Under the pieces are notes generated by a model. It saw only the letters and a program-made list of their open reading frames with translations. It had not been told where the DNA came from and did no database searches. From Mangrovihabitans endophyticus (GTDB lineage Bacteria; Actinomycetota; Actinomycetes; Mycobacteriales; Micromonosporaceae), in assembly GCF_014646155.1 (NCBI RefSeq), contig NZ_BMMX01000001.1, positions 979,720 through 1,043,719 of the forward strand: a DNA stretch of 64,000 nucleotides, in the 5' to 3' direction. The position numbers and the translations under genes are program-made. This document shows, piece by piece, positions 1-7,722 of this stretch (the first letter of the stretch is position 1; every line of letters begins with the position of its first letter).

Positions 1-1
1 G

Positions 2-586
2 CACATCCCGATCTGTGTGGACGCGGCCCAAGCGGTGGGGCACGTGCCCGTGTCGCTCGCCGGCGCCGACGTGGACTTCCTGGTGTTCTCCGGGCACAAG
101 ACGATGGCCCTGCCGGGGACCGGAGCGGTGTGGGCCGGCAACCGGCGCGGTCCCCGGTTCGCGCCGGCCGGCTGGCACGGATCGCCCAACACCGCGGGCA
201 TCATCAGCATGACCGCCGCGCTGGACTGGCTCGACGCCGCCGGGACGGAGCGCATCGCGCGCTGGAACACCGCGCTCGCCGCCCGGCTCACCGAAGGGCT
301 TCGGTGGCTGCCGAGCTTCGAGATCCTGGGCTGCCAGGGCAGCCTGGCTGCCGGCACGCCGGTGCAGCAGCGGGTAGGCATCGTCACCTTCCGTCATCGG
401 TCGATCAGCTCGAACGATCTCGGATTCGTCTTGGCCGCCGAAGGGCTCATGGTCCGTGCGGACGGTCACTGTCAGGGCGATGCGGGGGAGAAGACCGCTT
501 CGGTACGGGTGAGCCTGCACGTCTACAACTCGGTCGACGAGGTGGACCGACTCCTCGCGGTGCTGGCGGATATCGACCACACCTGA
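2..586 (+). CDS. Class V aminotransferase / cysteine desulfurase-like protein (5' end outside window)
   Basis: Only the C-terminal 194 or so residues are in the window, and the frame is open to the left edge. The PLP-lysine motif SGHKTMALPGTG is present at about residue 35 of the visible part. Near the end there is a GHC followed by RVSLHVYNSVDEVDRLL, which matches the C-terminal RxSxxxYN..EEVD pattern of SufS/NifS-type enzymes. These PLP enzymes remove sulfur from cysteine or catalyse related eliminations or epimerisations. The loop around the GHC cysteine looks short, so true desulfurase activity is uncertain. The gene ends 45 bases before a Zur-like box, and no co-transcription with the importer downstream is evident. 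The family call is good but the substrate is not known. Confidence 0.8.
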   Translation, partial: HIPICVDAAQAVGHVPVSLAGADVDFLVFSGHKTMALPGTGAVWAGNRRGPRFAPAGWHGSPNTAGIISMTAALDWLDAAGTERIARWNTALAARLTEGLRWLPSFEILGCQGSLAAGTPVQQRVGIVTFRHRSISSNDLGFVLAAEGLMVRADGHCQGDAGEKTASVRVSLHVYNSVDEVDRLLAVLADIDHT

Positions 587-627
587 GGCACCCATGAACA
601 CATCGTCATTTCGTGATTAGGCAATAG

Positions 628-651
628 TTAATGAAAACGATTACCGTTTCG
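628..651 (+). promoter_or_regulatory. Zur-like (zinc uptake regulator) operator
   Basis: The stretch AATGAAAACGATTACCGTTT resembles the actinobacterial Zur box (AATGAAAACGATTTTCATT type). The left half-site matches well and the right half is degenerate. It sits about 25-48 bases upstream of the preferred GTG start of the metal-binding lipoprotein, where it could cover the promoter. The ATG at 631 lies inside this box, which argues against its use as the start codon. The call rests on a resemblance plus the function of the operon. Confidence 0.5.
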
Positions 652-675
652 CCTCTCAGGAACGGAGTGGTTTTC

Positions 676-1626
676 GTGAAGCATGGGCAACGCACCCTCG
701 TTGCTGCGGCAACCGCCGCGGCGCTGGTCCTCCTCGGCGGATGCGGATCCGGCGACGGCGACGTCGCGTCCGGCTCGTCCGCCGGCGCCCGGCTCGCCGT
801 GGTCGCCACCACGCCCGAGGTCGCCGACTTCGTCCGCACCATCGCGGGCAGCGACGTCACCGTCACACAGATCATCAAGCCGAACGTCGACCCGCACGAG
901 TACGAGCCCACACCGGCCGACATCCAGGCCATCGCTGCGGCCTCGCTCGTCGTGAAGAACGGGGTCGGCCTGGAGGAATGGCTGAACCCGACGATCGAGT
1001 CCGCCGGCTTCTCCGGCACCGTCGTGGACTCCAGCCGGGGCGTGCGGATCCGGCAGGGCGACCCCGGCGACGAGGAGATGAAGGACGGCGATCCGCACAT
1101 CTGGCACAACCCGCAGAACGCCAAGATCATGGTCGGCAACATCGAGAAGGGGCTGGCCGCAGCCGATCCGTCGCACGCCTCGACCTACCGGGCCAACCTC
1201 GCCGGCTACGCGGCGAAGCTGGACAAGCTCGACGCCGACAACGAGGCCGCCTTCGCCACGCTGCCGGTGGATCAGCGCAAGCTGGTGACCAACCACGACG
1301 CGTTCGGCTACTACGTCGACCGGTACCACCTCCAGTTCGTCGGCTCGGTGATCCCCAGCATGGACACCTCGGCCGAACTGTCCGCCAAGCAGCTCACCGA
1401 TCTGGTCGCCAAGATCAAGGCAACCGGCACGAAGGCCATCTTCACCGAGAGCTCACTGCCGCCGAAGACCGCCGAAGCGATCGCCCAGCAGGCCGGGGTC
1501 AAGGTCGTCGGCGGGGACGACGCCCTCTACGGCGACAGCCTGGGCCGGCTCGGCACCCCGCAGGGCACCTACCTCGGCGCCGAGCGGCACAACACCCAGG
1601 TGATCGTCTCGGCGCTGGGTGGCTGA
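676..1626 (+). CDS. Zinc/manganese ABC transporter substrate-binding lipoprotein (ZnuA/AztC/TroA family)
   Basis: A 316-residue lipoprotein that captures a divalent metal outside the membrane and delivers it to the ABC importer encoded next. The GTG at 676 is chosen because GGAG lies 8 bases upstream and a signal peptide with lipobox LLGGC (Cys23) follows directly. Cluster A-I features are visible: DPHEYEPTP, then HIWHNPQN, NHDAFGYY, FTESS and ALYGDSLG, which supply the usual His/His/(His or Glu)/Asp ligands. There is no long His-rich loop; an acidic stretch precedes HIWH. Zn or Mn are the likely substrates. It is first in a five-gene unit, and the stop is followed by the ATPase start after one base. 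Confidence 0.92.
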   Translation: MKHGQRTLVAAATAAALVLLGGCGSGDGDVASGSSAGARLAVVATTPEVADFVRTIAGSDVTVTQIIKPNVDPHEYEPTPADIQAIAAASLVVKNGVGLEEWLNPTIESAGFSGTVVDSSRGVRIRQGDPGDEEMKDGDPHIWHNPQNAKIMVGNIEKGLAAADPSHASTYRANLAGYAAKLDKLDADNEAAFATLPVDQRKLVTNHDAFGYYVDRYHLQFVGSVIPSMDTSAELSAKQLTDLVAKIKATGTKAIFTESSLPPKTAEAIAQQAGVKVVGGDDALYGDSLGRLGTPQGTYLGAERHNTQVIVSALGG

Positions 1627-1627
1627 G

Positions 1628-2398
1628 ATGGGCGACCTCGCGGCGGCCGGGGCCGCCCTGCGCTACACCGGGGCCAGCATCGGGTACCACGGCACACCCG
1701 TGCTCACCCATGTCGATCTGAACCTGGCCGCCGGGCGTCGTCTCGTGCTGATCGGGCCCAACGGGGCGGGCAAGTCCACGCTGATCAAGTCCGTGCTCGG
1801 CCTGGTGCCGGTCCTGGACGGCACGGCCACCGTGTTCGGTCAGCCGCCCGCCCAGGCCCGCGCGGTCACCGGCTACGTCCCGCAGACCGACTCGCTCGAC
1901 GCGGACTTCCCGGTCACCACCGCGCAGGTGGTCATGATGGGCCGATACCGGCGGATCGGCTGGTGGCGGCCCACCCGTGCGGTCGACCGTCGCGCCGTGA
2001 CGCAGGCGCTGGACCGGGTCGGCCTGGCCGACCGGGCCGGCACACAGTTCGGGACACTGTCCGGGGGCCAGCGTCAGCGGGCGCTGGTGGCCCGGGCGGT
2101 TGCCGCCGAGGCGCGCCTGCTGCTGCTCGACGAACCGTTCAACGGGGTCGACGCGGTCAGCCAGGACGCCATCCTGACGGTGCTTCGCGAGCTTTCCGCG
2201 ACCGGCACGTCTCTGGTTCTCAGCACCCATGACCTGGCGCTCGCCCGGGAACTCGCCGACCAGGTCTGCCTGCTCAACGGCCGGCAGTGGGCGGTCGGCC
2301 CGCCGGGCGAGGTGCTGACCGCGGAAACCCTGCGGCGCGCGTACGGGCGGCACGCGGTGGATGTCAGCGACGGCCGTACGGTGCTGGTGGAGCCGTGA
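1628..2398 (+). CDS. Metal ABC transporter ATPase (ZnuC/MntB-like)
   Basis: A 256-residue ATPase that energises the metal importer. Walker A is GPNGAGKST (about residues 37-45), the signature is LSGGQRQR and Walker B is LLLLDEP, with a downstream STHD switch histidine. Its length is typical for the family. The ATG at 1628 follows the upstream TGA by one base; an in-frame GTG at 1619 would overlap the preceding gene. The stop overlaps the next start as GTGA, indicating translational coupling with the first permease. Confidence 0.95.
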   Translation: MGDLAAAGAALRYTGASIGYHGTPVLTHVDLNLAAGRRLVLIGPNGAGKSTLIKSVLGLVPVLDGTATVFGQPPAQARAVTGYVPQTDSLDADFPVTTAQVVMMGRYRRIGWWRPTRAVDRRAVTQALDRVGLADRAGTQFGTLSGGQRQRALVARAVAAEARLLLLDEPFNGVDAVSQDAILTVLRELSATGTSLVLSTHDLALARELADQVCLLNGRQWAVGPPGEVLTAETLRRAYGRHAVDVSDGRTVLVEP

Positions 2399-3285
2399 TC
2401 GAACCCTTCACCGTGCCGTTCATGGCCCGTGCCCTGGCAGAGCTCGCCCTGCTGGCGGTGATCGCCGGCCCGGTCAGCGTCTTCGTGTTCGCACGCCGCC
2501 TGTCGTTCGTCTCCGACGCGCTCACCCACACGGTGTTCCCCGGGGTGGTCGTCGGCTATCTGGCCGGCGGCATCGACGGCGTGTTCGCCGGGGCGCTGGT
2601 GGCCGGGATCGTCACCGCGATCGCGCTGACCCTGCTGACCCGCGGCGGTGCGCTCTCCGACGACGCGTCCACCGCGGTGGTGCTGACCGCCATGTTCTCG
2701 CTCGGGGTCGCCCTGGTGTCGCGGCGTTCCTCCTACACCGCGGACCTGACCACCTTCCTGTTCGGACGGGTCCTGACAGTCACGCCGCGGCAGCTCGCGG
2801 AGACCGCGGTGCTCGCGGTGATCATCCTCGGCCTGCTCCTGGTGGGCGCCCGCGCCATGATCTTCCGCAGCTTCGATCCGGTGGGTGCGGCGGCGGCCGG
2901 TTTCCGGATCGGCTGGCTGGACCTGTGGCTCAACGTGGTGGTCGCCCTGGTCGTGGTGGCGGCGGTGCGCGCGGTGGGCATCATCCTGGTGGTCGCGCTG
3001 CTCATCGTGCCGGCGGCGGCGTCCCGGATGGTGACCGCACGACTGCCCGTGATGGCCGCGCTGGGCACCGGCCTGATCCTGCTGTCCGCATACGCCGGGC
3101 TGCTCGCAAGCTGGACCGCCTCGGTGGAGTACGGCTTCTCACTCACCTCCGCCTCCGCCGTCGTCCTCGTGCTGGTGCTCGCCTACCTGCTGCTTGTGCC
3201 GCTGGGCGCGGTGCGACGGCGGCGGCGCGCGCCGGGGCACGGCACCCACGCCGAACGGAGCTCCCCGCATGAACTGGTGGGATGA
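2395..3285 (+). CDS. Metal ABC transporter permease 1 (ABC-3 family)
   Basis: A 296-residue integral membrane protein of the ZnuB/MntC/TroC family with about eight hydrophobic segments. The family motif SFVSDALTHTVFPGVVVGY, which follows the second segment, is clear. The GTG start overlaps the ATPase stop (GTGA). It is paired with a second permease, as in SitABCD, TroABCD or MntABCD systems, where the two form a heterodimeric channel; ZnuABC normally has only one permease. The last part of the gene is a hydrophilic, Arg-rich cytoplasmic tail that overlaps the next gene by 17 bases. Confidence 0.92.
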   Translation: MIEPFTVPFMARALAELALLAVIAGPVSVFVFARRLSFVSDALTHTVFPGVVVGYLAGGIDGVFAGALVAGIVTAIALTLLTRGGALSDDASTAVVLTAMFSLGVALVSRRSSYTADLTTFLFGRVLTVTPRQLAETAVLAVIILGLLLVGARAMIFRSFDPVGAAAAGFRIGWLDLWLNVVVALVVVAAVRAVGIILVVALLIVPAAASRMVTARLPVMAALGTGLILLSAYAGLLASWTASVEYGFSLTSASAVVLVLVLAYLLLVPLGAVRRRRRAPGHGTHAERSSPHELVG

Positions 3286-4087
3286 CGCCCTGCACCGGGC
3301 GACGGTCGAAGTGCTGCTCTGCGGTGCGCTCGCCGGACTGGTCGGCGTCCAGGTGGTGCTGCGCCGACTGTCCTTCTTCACCATGGCGCTGAGCCACGCC
3401 ACCTTCCCCGGGGTGGTCGCCGCCTCGATCATCGGCGTGAACATCCTGCTCGGCGGCGTGGTCGCGGGCGGTGCCGTGGCGCTGGGCGTCGCGGCGCTGA
3501 GCCGCCGTCGCGGGCAGAACGCGGCGTCGGCGACCGGTGTGCTGCTGGCCGCCGGGTTCGCGGTCGGCACCGGCCTGGTGGCCACCCAGAGCGGATTCAG
3601 CCGGGACCTGTCCTCGTTCCTGGTCGGATCGATCCTCACGGTCAGCGCGGCGGATCTGGTGATCACCGCAATGGTGCTGCTGCTCGTCGGTGCGGTCCTG
3701 GTCGCCTGCGCCCGCCCGCTGGCGTACACCGGCTTCGACCGTACCGGGGCGCAGGCGGCCGGCTTCGCCACCGGGGTGTGGGACGTGGTGCTGCTTCTGA
3801 CCATCGAGACGGTGGTGGTGACGATCGTCCCGGCGGTGGGCACGATCCTCGCCCTCGCGCTGATCGTGGCGCCGGCCGCGGCGGCCCGCCCGTGGGCCAC
3901 CAGGCTGAGCACCCTCACCGTACTGGCGGTGGTGTTCGGCGCGGTCAGCGGACTCGCCGGTTTGTCCCTCTCGACACGGTGGGACATCGCCGCCGGGGCG
4001 AGCATCACGCTGACCGCGACGCTGCTGCTGGCGATGTCGTTGCTGCTGGCCAAGACGAAGGAAGCTCAGCGTGGGCGACAAGGCTGA
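3269..4087 (+). CDS. Metal ABC transporter permease 2 (ABC-3 family)
   Basis: A 272-residue integral membrane protein and probable partner of the preceding permease. It shows the same family signature (SFFTMALSHATFPGVVAAS) and about eight hydrophobic segments. The ATG at 3269 is preceded by a GGAG at about 9 bases and lies inside the end of the upstream gene. The two permeases are clearly homologous but well diverged, so this is an old duplication giving a heterodimeric channel. The gene overlaps the start of the ArsR-type regulator by 17 bases. Confidence 0.92.
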   Translation: MNWWDDALHRATVEVLLCGALAGLVGVQVVLRRLSFFTMALSHATFPGVVAASIIGVNILLGGVVAGGAVALGVAALSRRRGQNAASATGVLLAAGFAVGTGLVATQSGFSRDLSSFLVGSILTVSAADLVITAMVLLLVGAVLVACARPLAYTGFDRTGAQAAGFATGVWDVVLLLTIETVVVTIVPAVGTILALALIVAPAAAARPWATRLSTLTVLAVVFGAVSGLAGLSLSTRWDIAAGASITLTATLLLAMSLLLAKTKEAQRGRQG

Positions 4088-4382
4088 GCCGCTGGACACC
4101 ACGGCCGCGCTGGAACGCGCGGTGGTCGTGCTGCGCGCGATGGCGTACGAGCATCGGCTGCACATCCTGCTGCTGTTGCTGGAGGGGGAGCGGACACCCG
4201 CGACCCTCGCCGCCGCCATCCCGGCCGACCCCACCGCCATCGCGCACCATCTGCGTTTCCTCCGAGCCGCCCGGCTGATCACCCGTCGCCGGCAGGGCCG
4301 GCAGACGTTCTACACGTTGCGCGGCGAAGCGACCGGCCGCCTCGTTGCCGAGGTGCTGCGCTACGCGACCGGCGGAGGATGA
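4071..4382 (+). CDS. ArsR/SmtB-family winged-helix regulator
   Basis: A 103-residue winged-helix repressor-like protein. The recognition region (PATLAAAIPADPTAIAHHLRFLRAARLI) and the beta-wing (TRRRQGRQTFYTL) are typical. It starts with a GTG inside the upstream permease gene, so it is part of the importer operon and probably controls metal homeostasis. It has no cysteine and lacks the DxH...HxxH/E ligands in helix 5 that define CzrA/SmtB zinc sensors, so its effector is unclear. Confidence 0.88.
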   Translation: MGDKAEPLDTTAALERAVVVLRAMAYEHRLHILLLLLEGERTPATLAAAIPADPTAIAHHLRFLRAARLITRRRQGRQTFYTLRGEATGRLVAEVLRYATGGG

Positions 4383-4406
4383 CCGCGTCCCGGGCGGACG
4401 CGGTCA
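4380..4406. terminator. Hairpin terminator between convergent genes
   Basis: A perfect 11-bp stem (TGACCGCGTCC pairing with GGACGCGGTCA) around a 5-base loop. It overlaps the stop codon of the ArsR gene and lies 11 bases from the end of the convergent minus-strand gene. There is no T-tract, as is common in high-GC actinobacteria. Confidence 0.7.
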
Positions 4407-4416
4407 CCGCGCGATG

Positions 4417-5628
4417 TCACACGGTCCGCAGATCCAGGCTGTACCAGGTGGTCGTCTCCTGGTCGCCGGTGGACCACCACAGCACGCCGTTGCGGAAAGA
4501 CACCCCCGCGGCGGACGGCGACACGACCACCGTGCGCCGGGTGCTGATGTCGTAGACCAGTAGCTTCGCGGTCCCGGTGAGGTCGGAGTCCGGGCCGGGC
4601 TCGGACAACACCTCGAGCCGGTCGAGCACCGCCACGTCGTTCAGCGGCGCTTGAGCGCCGCCGCCGGCGACGGTGCGGCGCGCGGACCCGTCGGGATGCA
4701 TGAGGTCGATGCGGGCCAGCCCGGTCTCGTTCATCACCATCGCCCGGCACCAGACCGGGCTGCACGTGACCAGTTCGGAGCCGGAAGCCCGGACGACCAC
4801 CTCCCGCCCGGTGCCCATGGAACGCAAAACCGTGGTCTCGGCGCCGCTGGTGAGCCACGGCCAGCGCGACAACGCCCAGGCGCCGTCCTCCGCACGCACG
4901 CGCACCGCGCCGCCCGACAGCGCGACGCTGCGGATCTCCGTCGTGTGGGAGTCGCCCGGATCGGCCGCCCAGTGAACCCTGCCCCCGGCGACGACAAGGT
5001 CTTCCTGTGTGCCGAAGGCGATGAGGTTGCCGGCGTCGGCGACCAACCGGCGGACCGGGCCGCCGGTGCGCAGGTTCGCCGTCCACAGTTCGCAGGGCTG
5101 CCCGCTCGCCGACTCGGTCCAGACGATGCCGTCGCCGGCGGCGGTCGCGTTGTCGAAGGTCACCTCGTCGTCGTACGGCACACGCCGCAGCAACCGCACG
5201 CTGCCGTCGGCGCGGCGCAGCAGCAGGCGCACCGACGTCGCATCCGGGCTCGGTGCGGTGCCGAGCGCGGTGTTCGCGTCGAGAAAGAGCAACGGCTGGA
5301 ACAGCGGCCCGTCGGCGAGCCCGGCGGGCATGGTGCCGCGTTGCGCACCCGGCCACGCTCGCTGGGCGGCCACCCGGCCCGGTGGCGGGGGCGGTTTGCG
5401 CTGCGTGCCGCCGGACATCAGGGTGCCGCCGGCCAGCAACGCGACGACCAGGCTCAGCACGGTGAAACCGCGCCTGCGCTCCTGGCCCTCGCTGCGCTCG
5501 GTGCAGTCGCTCATGCGGGGCTGTCTTTGCATGCGCTCCTGGCCCTCGCTGCGCTCGGTGCAGTCGCTCATGCGGGGCTGTCTTTGCATGCGCTCCTGGC
5601 CCTCGCTGCGCTCGGTGCAGTCGCTCAT
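4417..5628 (-). CDS. Membrane-anchored, TolB/beta-propeller-like protein of unknown function
   Basis: A 403-residue protein with one hydrophobic segment (FTVLSLVVALLAGG) at about residues 53-68 and a long extracytoplasmic part. This contains repeated beta-rich units (VRLLLRRADGSVRLLRRV, CELWTANLRTGGPVRRLVA, LLVYDISTRRTVVVS) that resemble propeller blades. It starts with ATGA overlapping the stop of the TIGR03943 gene, so it is the third gene of the minus-strand operon. The first 50 residues are unusual: they are the translation of a 57-bp tandem repeat and read MSDCTERSEGQER up to three times, each copy supplying its own ATG (5628, 5571, 5514). The repeat-encoded part is unlikely to be functional, and the true start could be any of these. 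Confidence 0.65.
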   Translation of the reverse strand: MSDCTERSEGQERMQRQPRMSDCTERSEGQERMQRQPRMSDCTERSEGQERRRGFTVLSLVVALLAGGTLMSGGTQRKPPPPPGRVAAQRAWPGAQRGTMPAGLADGPLFQPLLFLDANTALGTAPSPDATSVRLLLRRADGSVRLLRRVPYDDEVTFDNATAAGDGIVWTESASGQPCELWTANLRTGGPVRRLVADAGNLIAFGTQEDLVVAGGRVHWAADPGDSHTTEIRSVALSGGAVRVRAEDGAWALSRWPWLTSGAETTVLRSMGTGREVVVRASGSELVTCSPVWCRAMVMNETGLARIDLMHPDGSARRTVAGGGAQAPLNDVAVLDRLEVLSEPGPDSDLTGTAKLLVYDISTRRTVVVSPSAAGVSFRNGVLWWSTGDQETTTWYSLDLRTV

Positions 5629-5631
5629 GCG
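5475..5631. repeat. 57-bp tandem repeat, 2.75 copies, inside the 5' end of a gene
   Basis: Copies at 5475-5531, 5532-5588 and 5589-5631 (the last truncated) are essentially identical. The core CTCGCTGCGCTCGGTGCAGT looks like a short dispersed repeat of the genome. The period is a multiple of three, so the reading frame of the gene on the minus strand is preserved and the repeat adds 19 residues per copy. Confidence 0.95.
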
Positions 5632-6377
5632 TACGGCTGCTTGGGTTCGCTGATCTGCTGCCAGCTTCGCACCTCGACGAAGGCCACGTCGGCCTGGTTG
5701 ACCGGGTCCTTGCCGCGGAGAGAGCTGTAGACGCCGACGACTTCGATCCAGCTATCCGGGGCCGCGTCCACCACGGTGTCACCGGTGAGTCCCACCTTGA
5801 TCGGGCGCCCGTCGGCGGCGCAGCAGGTCAGCACGATGCGCGCCAGCATGGGCCGGCCGTCGGGACCGGGGGTGACGAAACCGGTGAGCCGCAGCGTCCG
5901 CCCGGTGATGCTCCGGCCGTCGTCGAAGATCGCTCGGGAGGCGTAGTCGAGCAAGCTGATCGGTGCCGGGTCGCCGGGTGGCAGGGACGGGTAGTCGGAG
6001 TCCGACGCGGCGGCGGTGACCGTGCCCGCCTGGCCCGCGGTGTACGACCCGAGCGCCGGCGGCGCCACCAGCAGCAGCCCGAGCACCGGCAGGACGAGCA
6101 ACCAGCCCACCGTCGGCTCGTGATGCCCATGCCCGTGCTCGTCGTGCTCCAGTTCGTCGTTCTCCCGCTCGTCGTGCTCCGCCGCCGGCGCTGCCGCGCC
6201 CGCGCGCAGGTCGTACCAGATGGTCATCGCTGCCGCAGCCACCAGCAGTAGCCCGGCGCCGAGCAGGAACGGCCGCATGCCCTCCTTCACATAGCGCAGG
6301 AACACATCGGTGAGGGTGGCCTTCACGATCGCGCCGCCGAACAGCAGCATGATCACCGCCTGGCTGAGCCGACTCAC
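5625..6377 (-). CDS. TIGR03943/DUF1980 family membrane protein (YcgQ-like)
   Basis: A 250-residue protein with two N-terminal hydrophobic segments, a His/Glu-rich cytoplasmic or linker stretch (EHDEHGHGHHEP, about residues 73-90), a further hydrophobic segment and a C-terminal soluble domain. The C-terminal domain carries the family motif LTCCAADGRP. The family is nearly always encoded beside a DUF318 permease and is thought to act with it. The GTG at 6377 overlaps the permease stop (GTGA). The His-rich segment and the neighbouring metal importer suggest a role in metal homeostasis, but the substrate is unknown. Confidence 0.85.
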   Translation of the reverse strand: MSRLSQAVIMLLFGGAIVKATLTDVFLRYVKEGMRPFLLGAGLLLVAAAAMTIWYDLRAGAAAPAAEHDERENDELEHDEHGHGHHEPTVGWLLVLPVLGLLLVAPPALGSYTAGQAGTVTAAASDSDYPSLPPGDPAPISLLDYASRAIFDDGRSITGRTLRLTGFVTPGPDGRPMLARIVLTCCAADGRPIKVGLTGDTVVDAAPDSWIEVVGVYSSLRGKDPVNQADVAFVEVRSWQQISEPKQPYA

Positions 6378-7429
6378 AGCAGCACCATCCCGACGCCGGA
6401 GCCCACCAGGATGGCCGCGGCGAAGGTGGCCGGCGCGAACCGGAACGCGAAGCGCCGCCCGAACACCCCGGCCTGCATGGAGATCAGTTTGAGGTCGACC
6501 ATCGGGCCGACCACCAGGAAGACCAAGCGCGAGGTGAACGAGAACTGGGACAGCGACGCGGCCACGAAGGCGTCCGCCTCGCTGCAGATCGACAGCAGCA
6601 CCGCCAGGGCGGCCAAGGCGATGACGGACACCACCGCGTTGCCGGCGAGGCTCTGCAACCAGGACTCGGGAACCACCACGTTGATCGTGGCGGCGGCGGC
6701 CGCGCCGATCACCAGGAATCCGCCGGCGTGCATGACGTCGTGCCGGCATGCCGCCCAGAACGCCCGCGCCCGGGAGAGGTCATCGAGGTCCGGCCGATGC
6801 GGCAGGCGTATCCACTCGGTCTTGCCCAGGCGCAGCCACAACCATCCCATCGCGACTGCGACGATCAGGCTCGCCGCACCCCGCGCGACGGCCATCTCGG
6901 GCCGTCCCGGAAACGCGACAACGGTGGCGGTGAGCACGATCGGGTTGATCGCCGGCGCGGCGAGCAGGAAGGCCAGCGCGGCGGCCGGAGTGACACCCCG
7001 GCGGATCAACGAGCCGGCGATCGGTACGCTGCCGCATTCGCAGCCCGGCAGGACGACACCGGCGAGACCGGCCGCCGGCACCGCGAGGGCGGGATGGCCG
7101 GGCAGCGCCTTCGCCCAGAAGGACCGGGGCACGAACACGGCGATCACGGCCGACAGCACCACCCCGAACACCAGGAACGGGGTGGCCTGCACCATCACGG
7201 AGACGAAGACCGTGGTCCAGGTCTGCAGCCGGGCGCCGGAGATCAGCCCGCTCAGCGGCTGGCGAAACAGGACCAGCAGCACCAGGAGGCCGGCCAGGAT
7301 CTCCAACGATCCGATCCGGGCAGGTTTGCGGGCCGGTGCGGGCGAGGCGGGCTCCGGCGGCAACGCCGACCAGTCGATCTCGTCGGCCCGGACGCCGGAC
7401 GTGGCGTCGAGTCGTTCCGGTGCGTTCAC
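6374..7429 (-). CDS. DUF318/YraQ family permease
   Basis: A 351-residue permease with about eight to nine membrane segments. The family's two signature motifs are present: PGCECGSVPIAGSLIRRGV (about residues 140-160) and SICSEADAFVAASL (about residues 290-305), each containing a conserved cysteine near a charged residue. The GTG at 7429 is chosen because GAGGGG lies about 7 bases upstream; longer in-frame extensions are Arg/Gly-rich and not conserved-looking. It heads the three-gene minus-strand operon with the TIGR03943 protein. The transported substrate is not established. Confidence 0.85.
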   Translation of the reverse strand: MNAPERLDATSGVRADEIDWSALPPEPASPAPARKPARIGSLEILAGLLVLLVLFRQPLSGLISGARLQTWTTVFVSVMVQATPFLVFGVVLSAVIAVFVPRSFWAKALPGHPALAVPAAGLAGVVLPGCECGSVPIAGSLIRRGVTPAAALAFLLAAPAINPIVLTATVVAFPGRPEMAVARGAASLIVAVAMGWLWLRLGKTEWIRLPHRPDLDDLSRARAFWAACRHDVMHAGGFLVIGAAAAATINVVVPESWLQSLAGNAVVSVIALAALAVLLSICSEADAFVAASLSQFSFTSRLVFLVVGPMVDLKLISMQAGVFGRRFAFRFAPATFAAAILVGSGVGMVLL

Positions 7430-7575
7430 CTGCTGCTTCCCCTCGTCCGCCTCGGCCGGTCCGGCGCGAAAGCGACAATCCTCTTGTCGCGGGCCGCGCT
7501 CCAATTTACTGGTTCCGCCGCCTTCGCCAATGACCCTCCCGGGCCATTCGCCGCGTGCCGAGCACGAATGCTCAT

Positions 7576-7591
7576 ATGCATTTTTGTGCAT
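7576..7591. promoter_or_regulatory. Inverted repeat in the divergent control region
   Basis: ATGCA-TTTTTG-TGCAT lies in a locally AT-rich pocket between the DUF318 permease (minus strand) and the YibE/F gene (plus strand). Its position suggests an operator or promoter element serving both units. It does not match the Zur-like box upstream of the importer. Confidence 0.4.
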
Positions 7592-7722
7592 TTGTTTCGG
7601 TGGGAAAGCCGGTGCCGACGCCGTAGGGTGTGTCATTTCCGTCGTCGGCCCGCCCGGGGATAGCCTGCCTGCGCCACGCCGCGCCCGGCGAGTTCCCGAA
7701 GCGAAAGGGGGAGAACACGTCG

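Noticed and set aside
631-675. ATG at 631 as the start of the metal-binding lipoprotein
   Set aside because: It lies inside the Zur-like box, has no ribosome site and would put 15 extra residues before the signal peptide.
5475-5631. CRISPR array
   Set aside because: The units are directly adjacent with no unique spacers, and no cas genes are present.
7576-7591. Second Zur box
   Set aside because: The inverted repeat does not match the Zur consensus and lacks the AATGA half-site.
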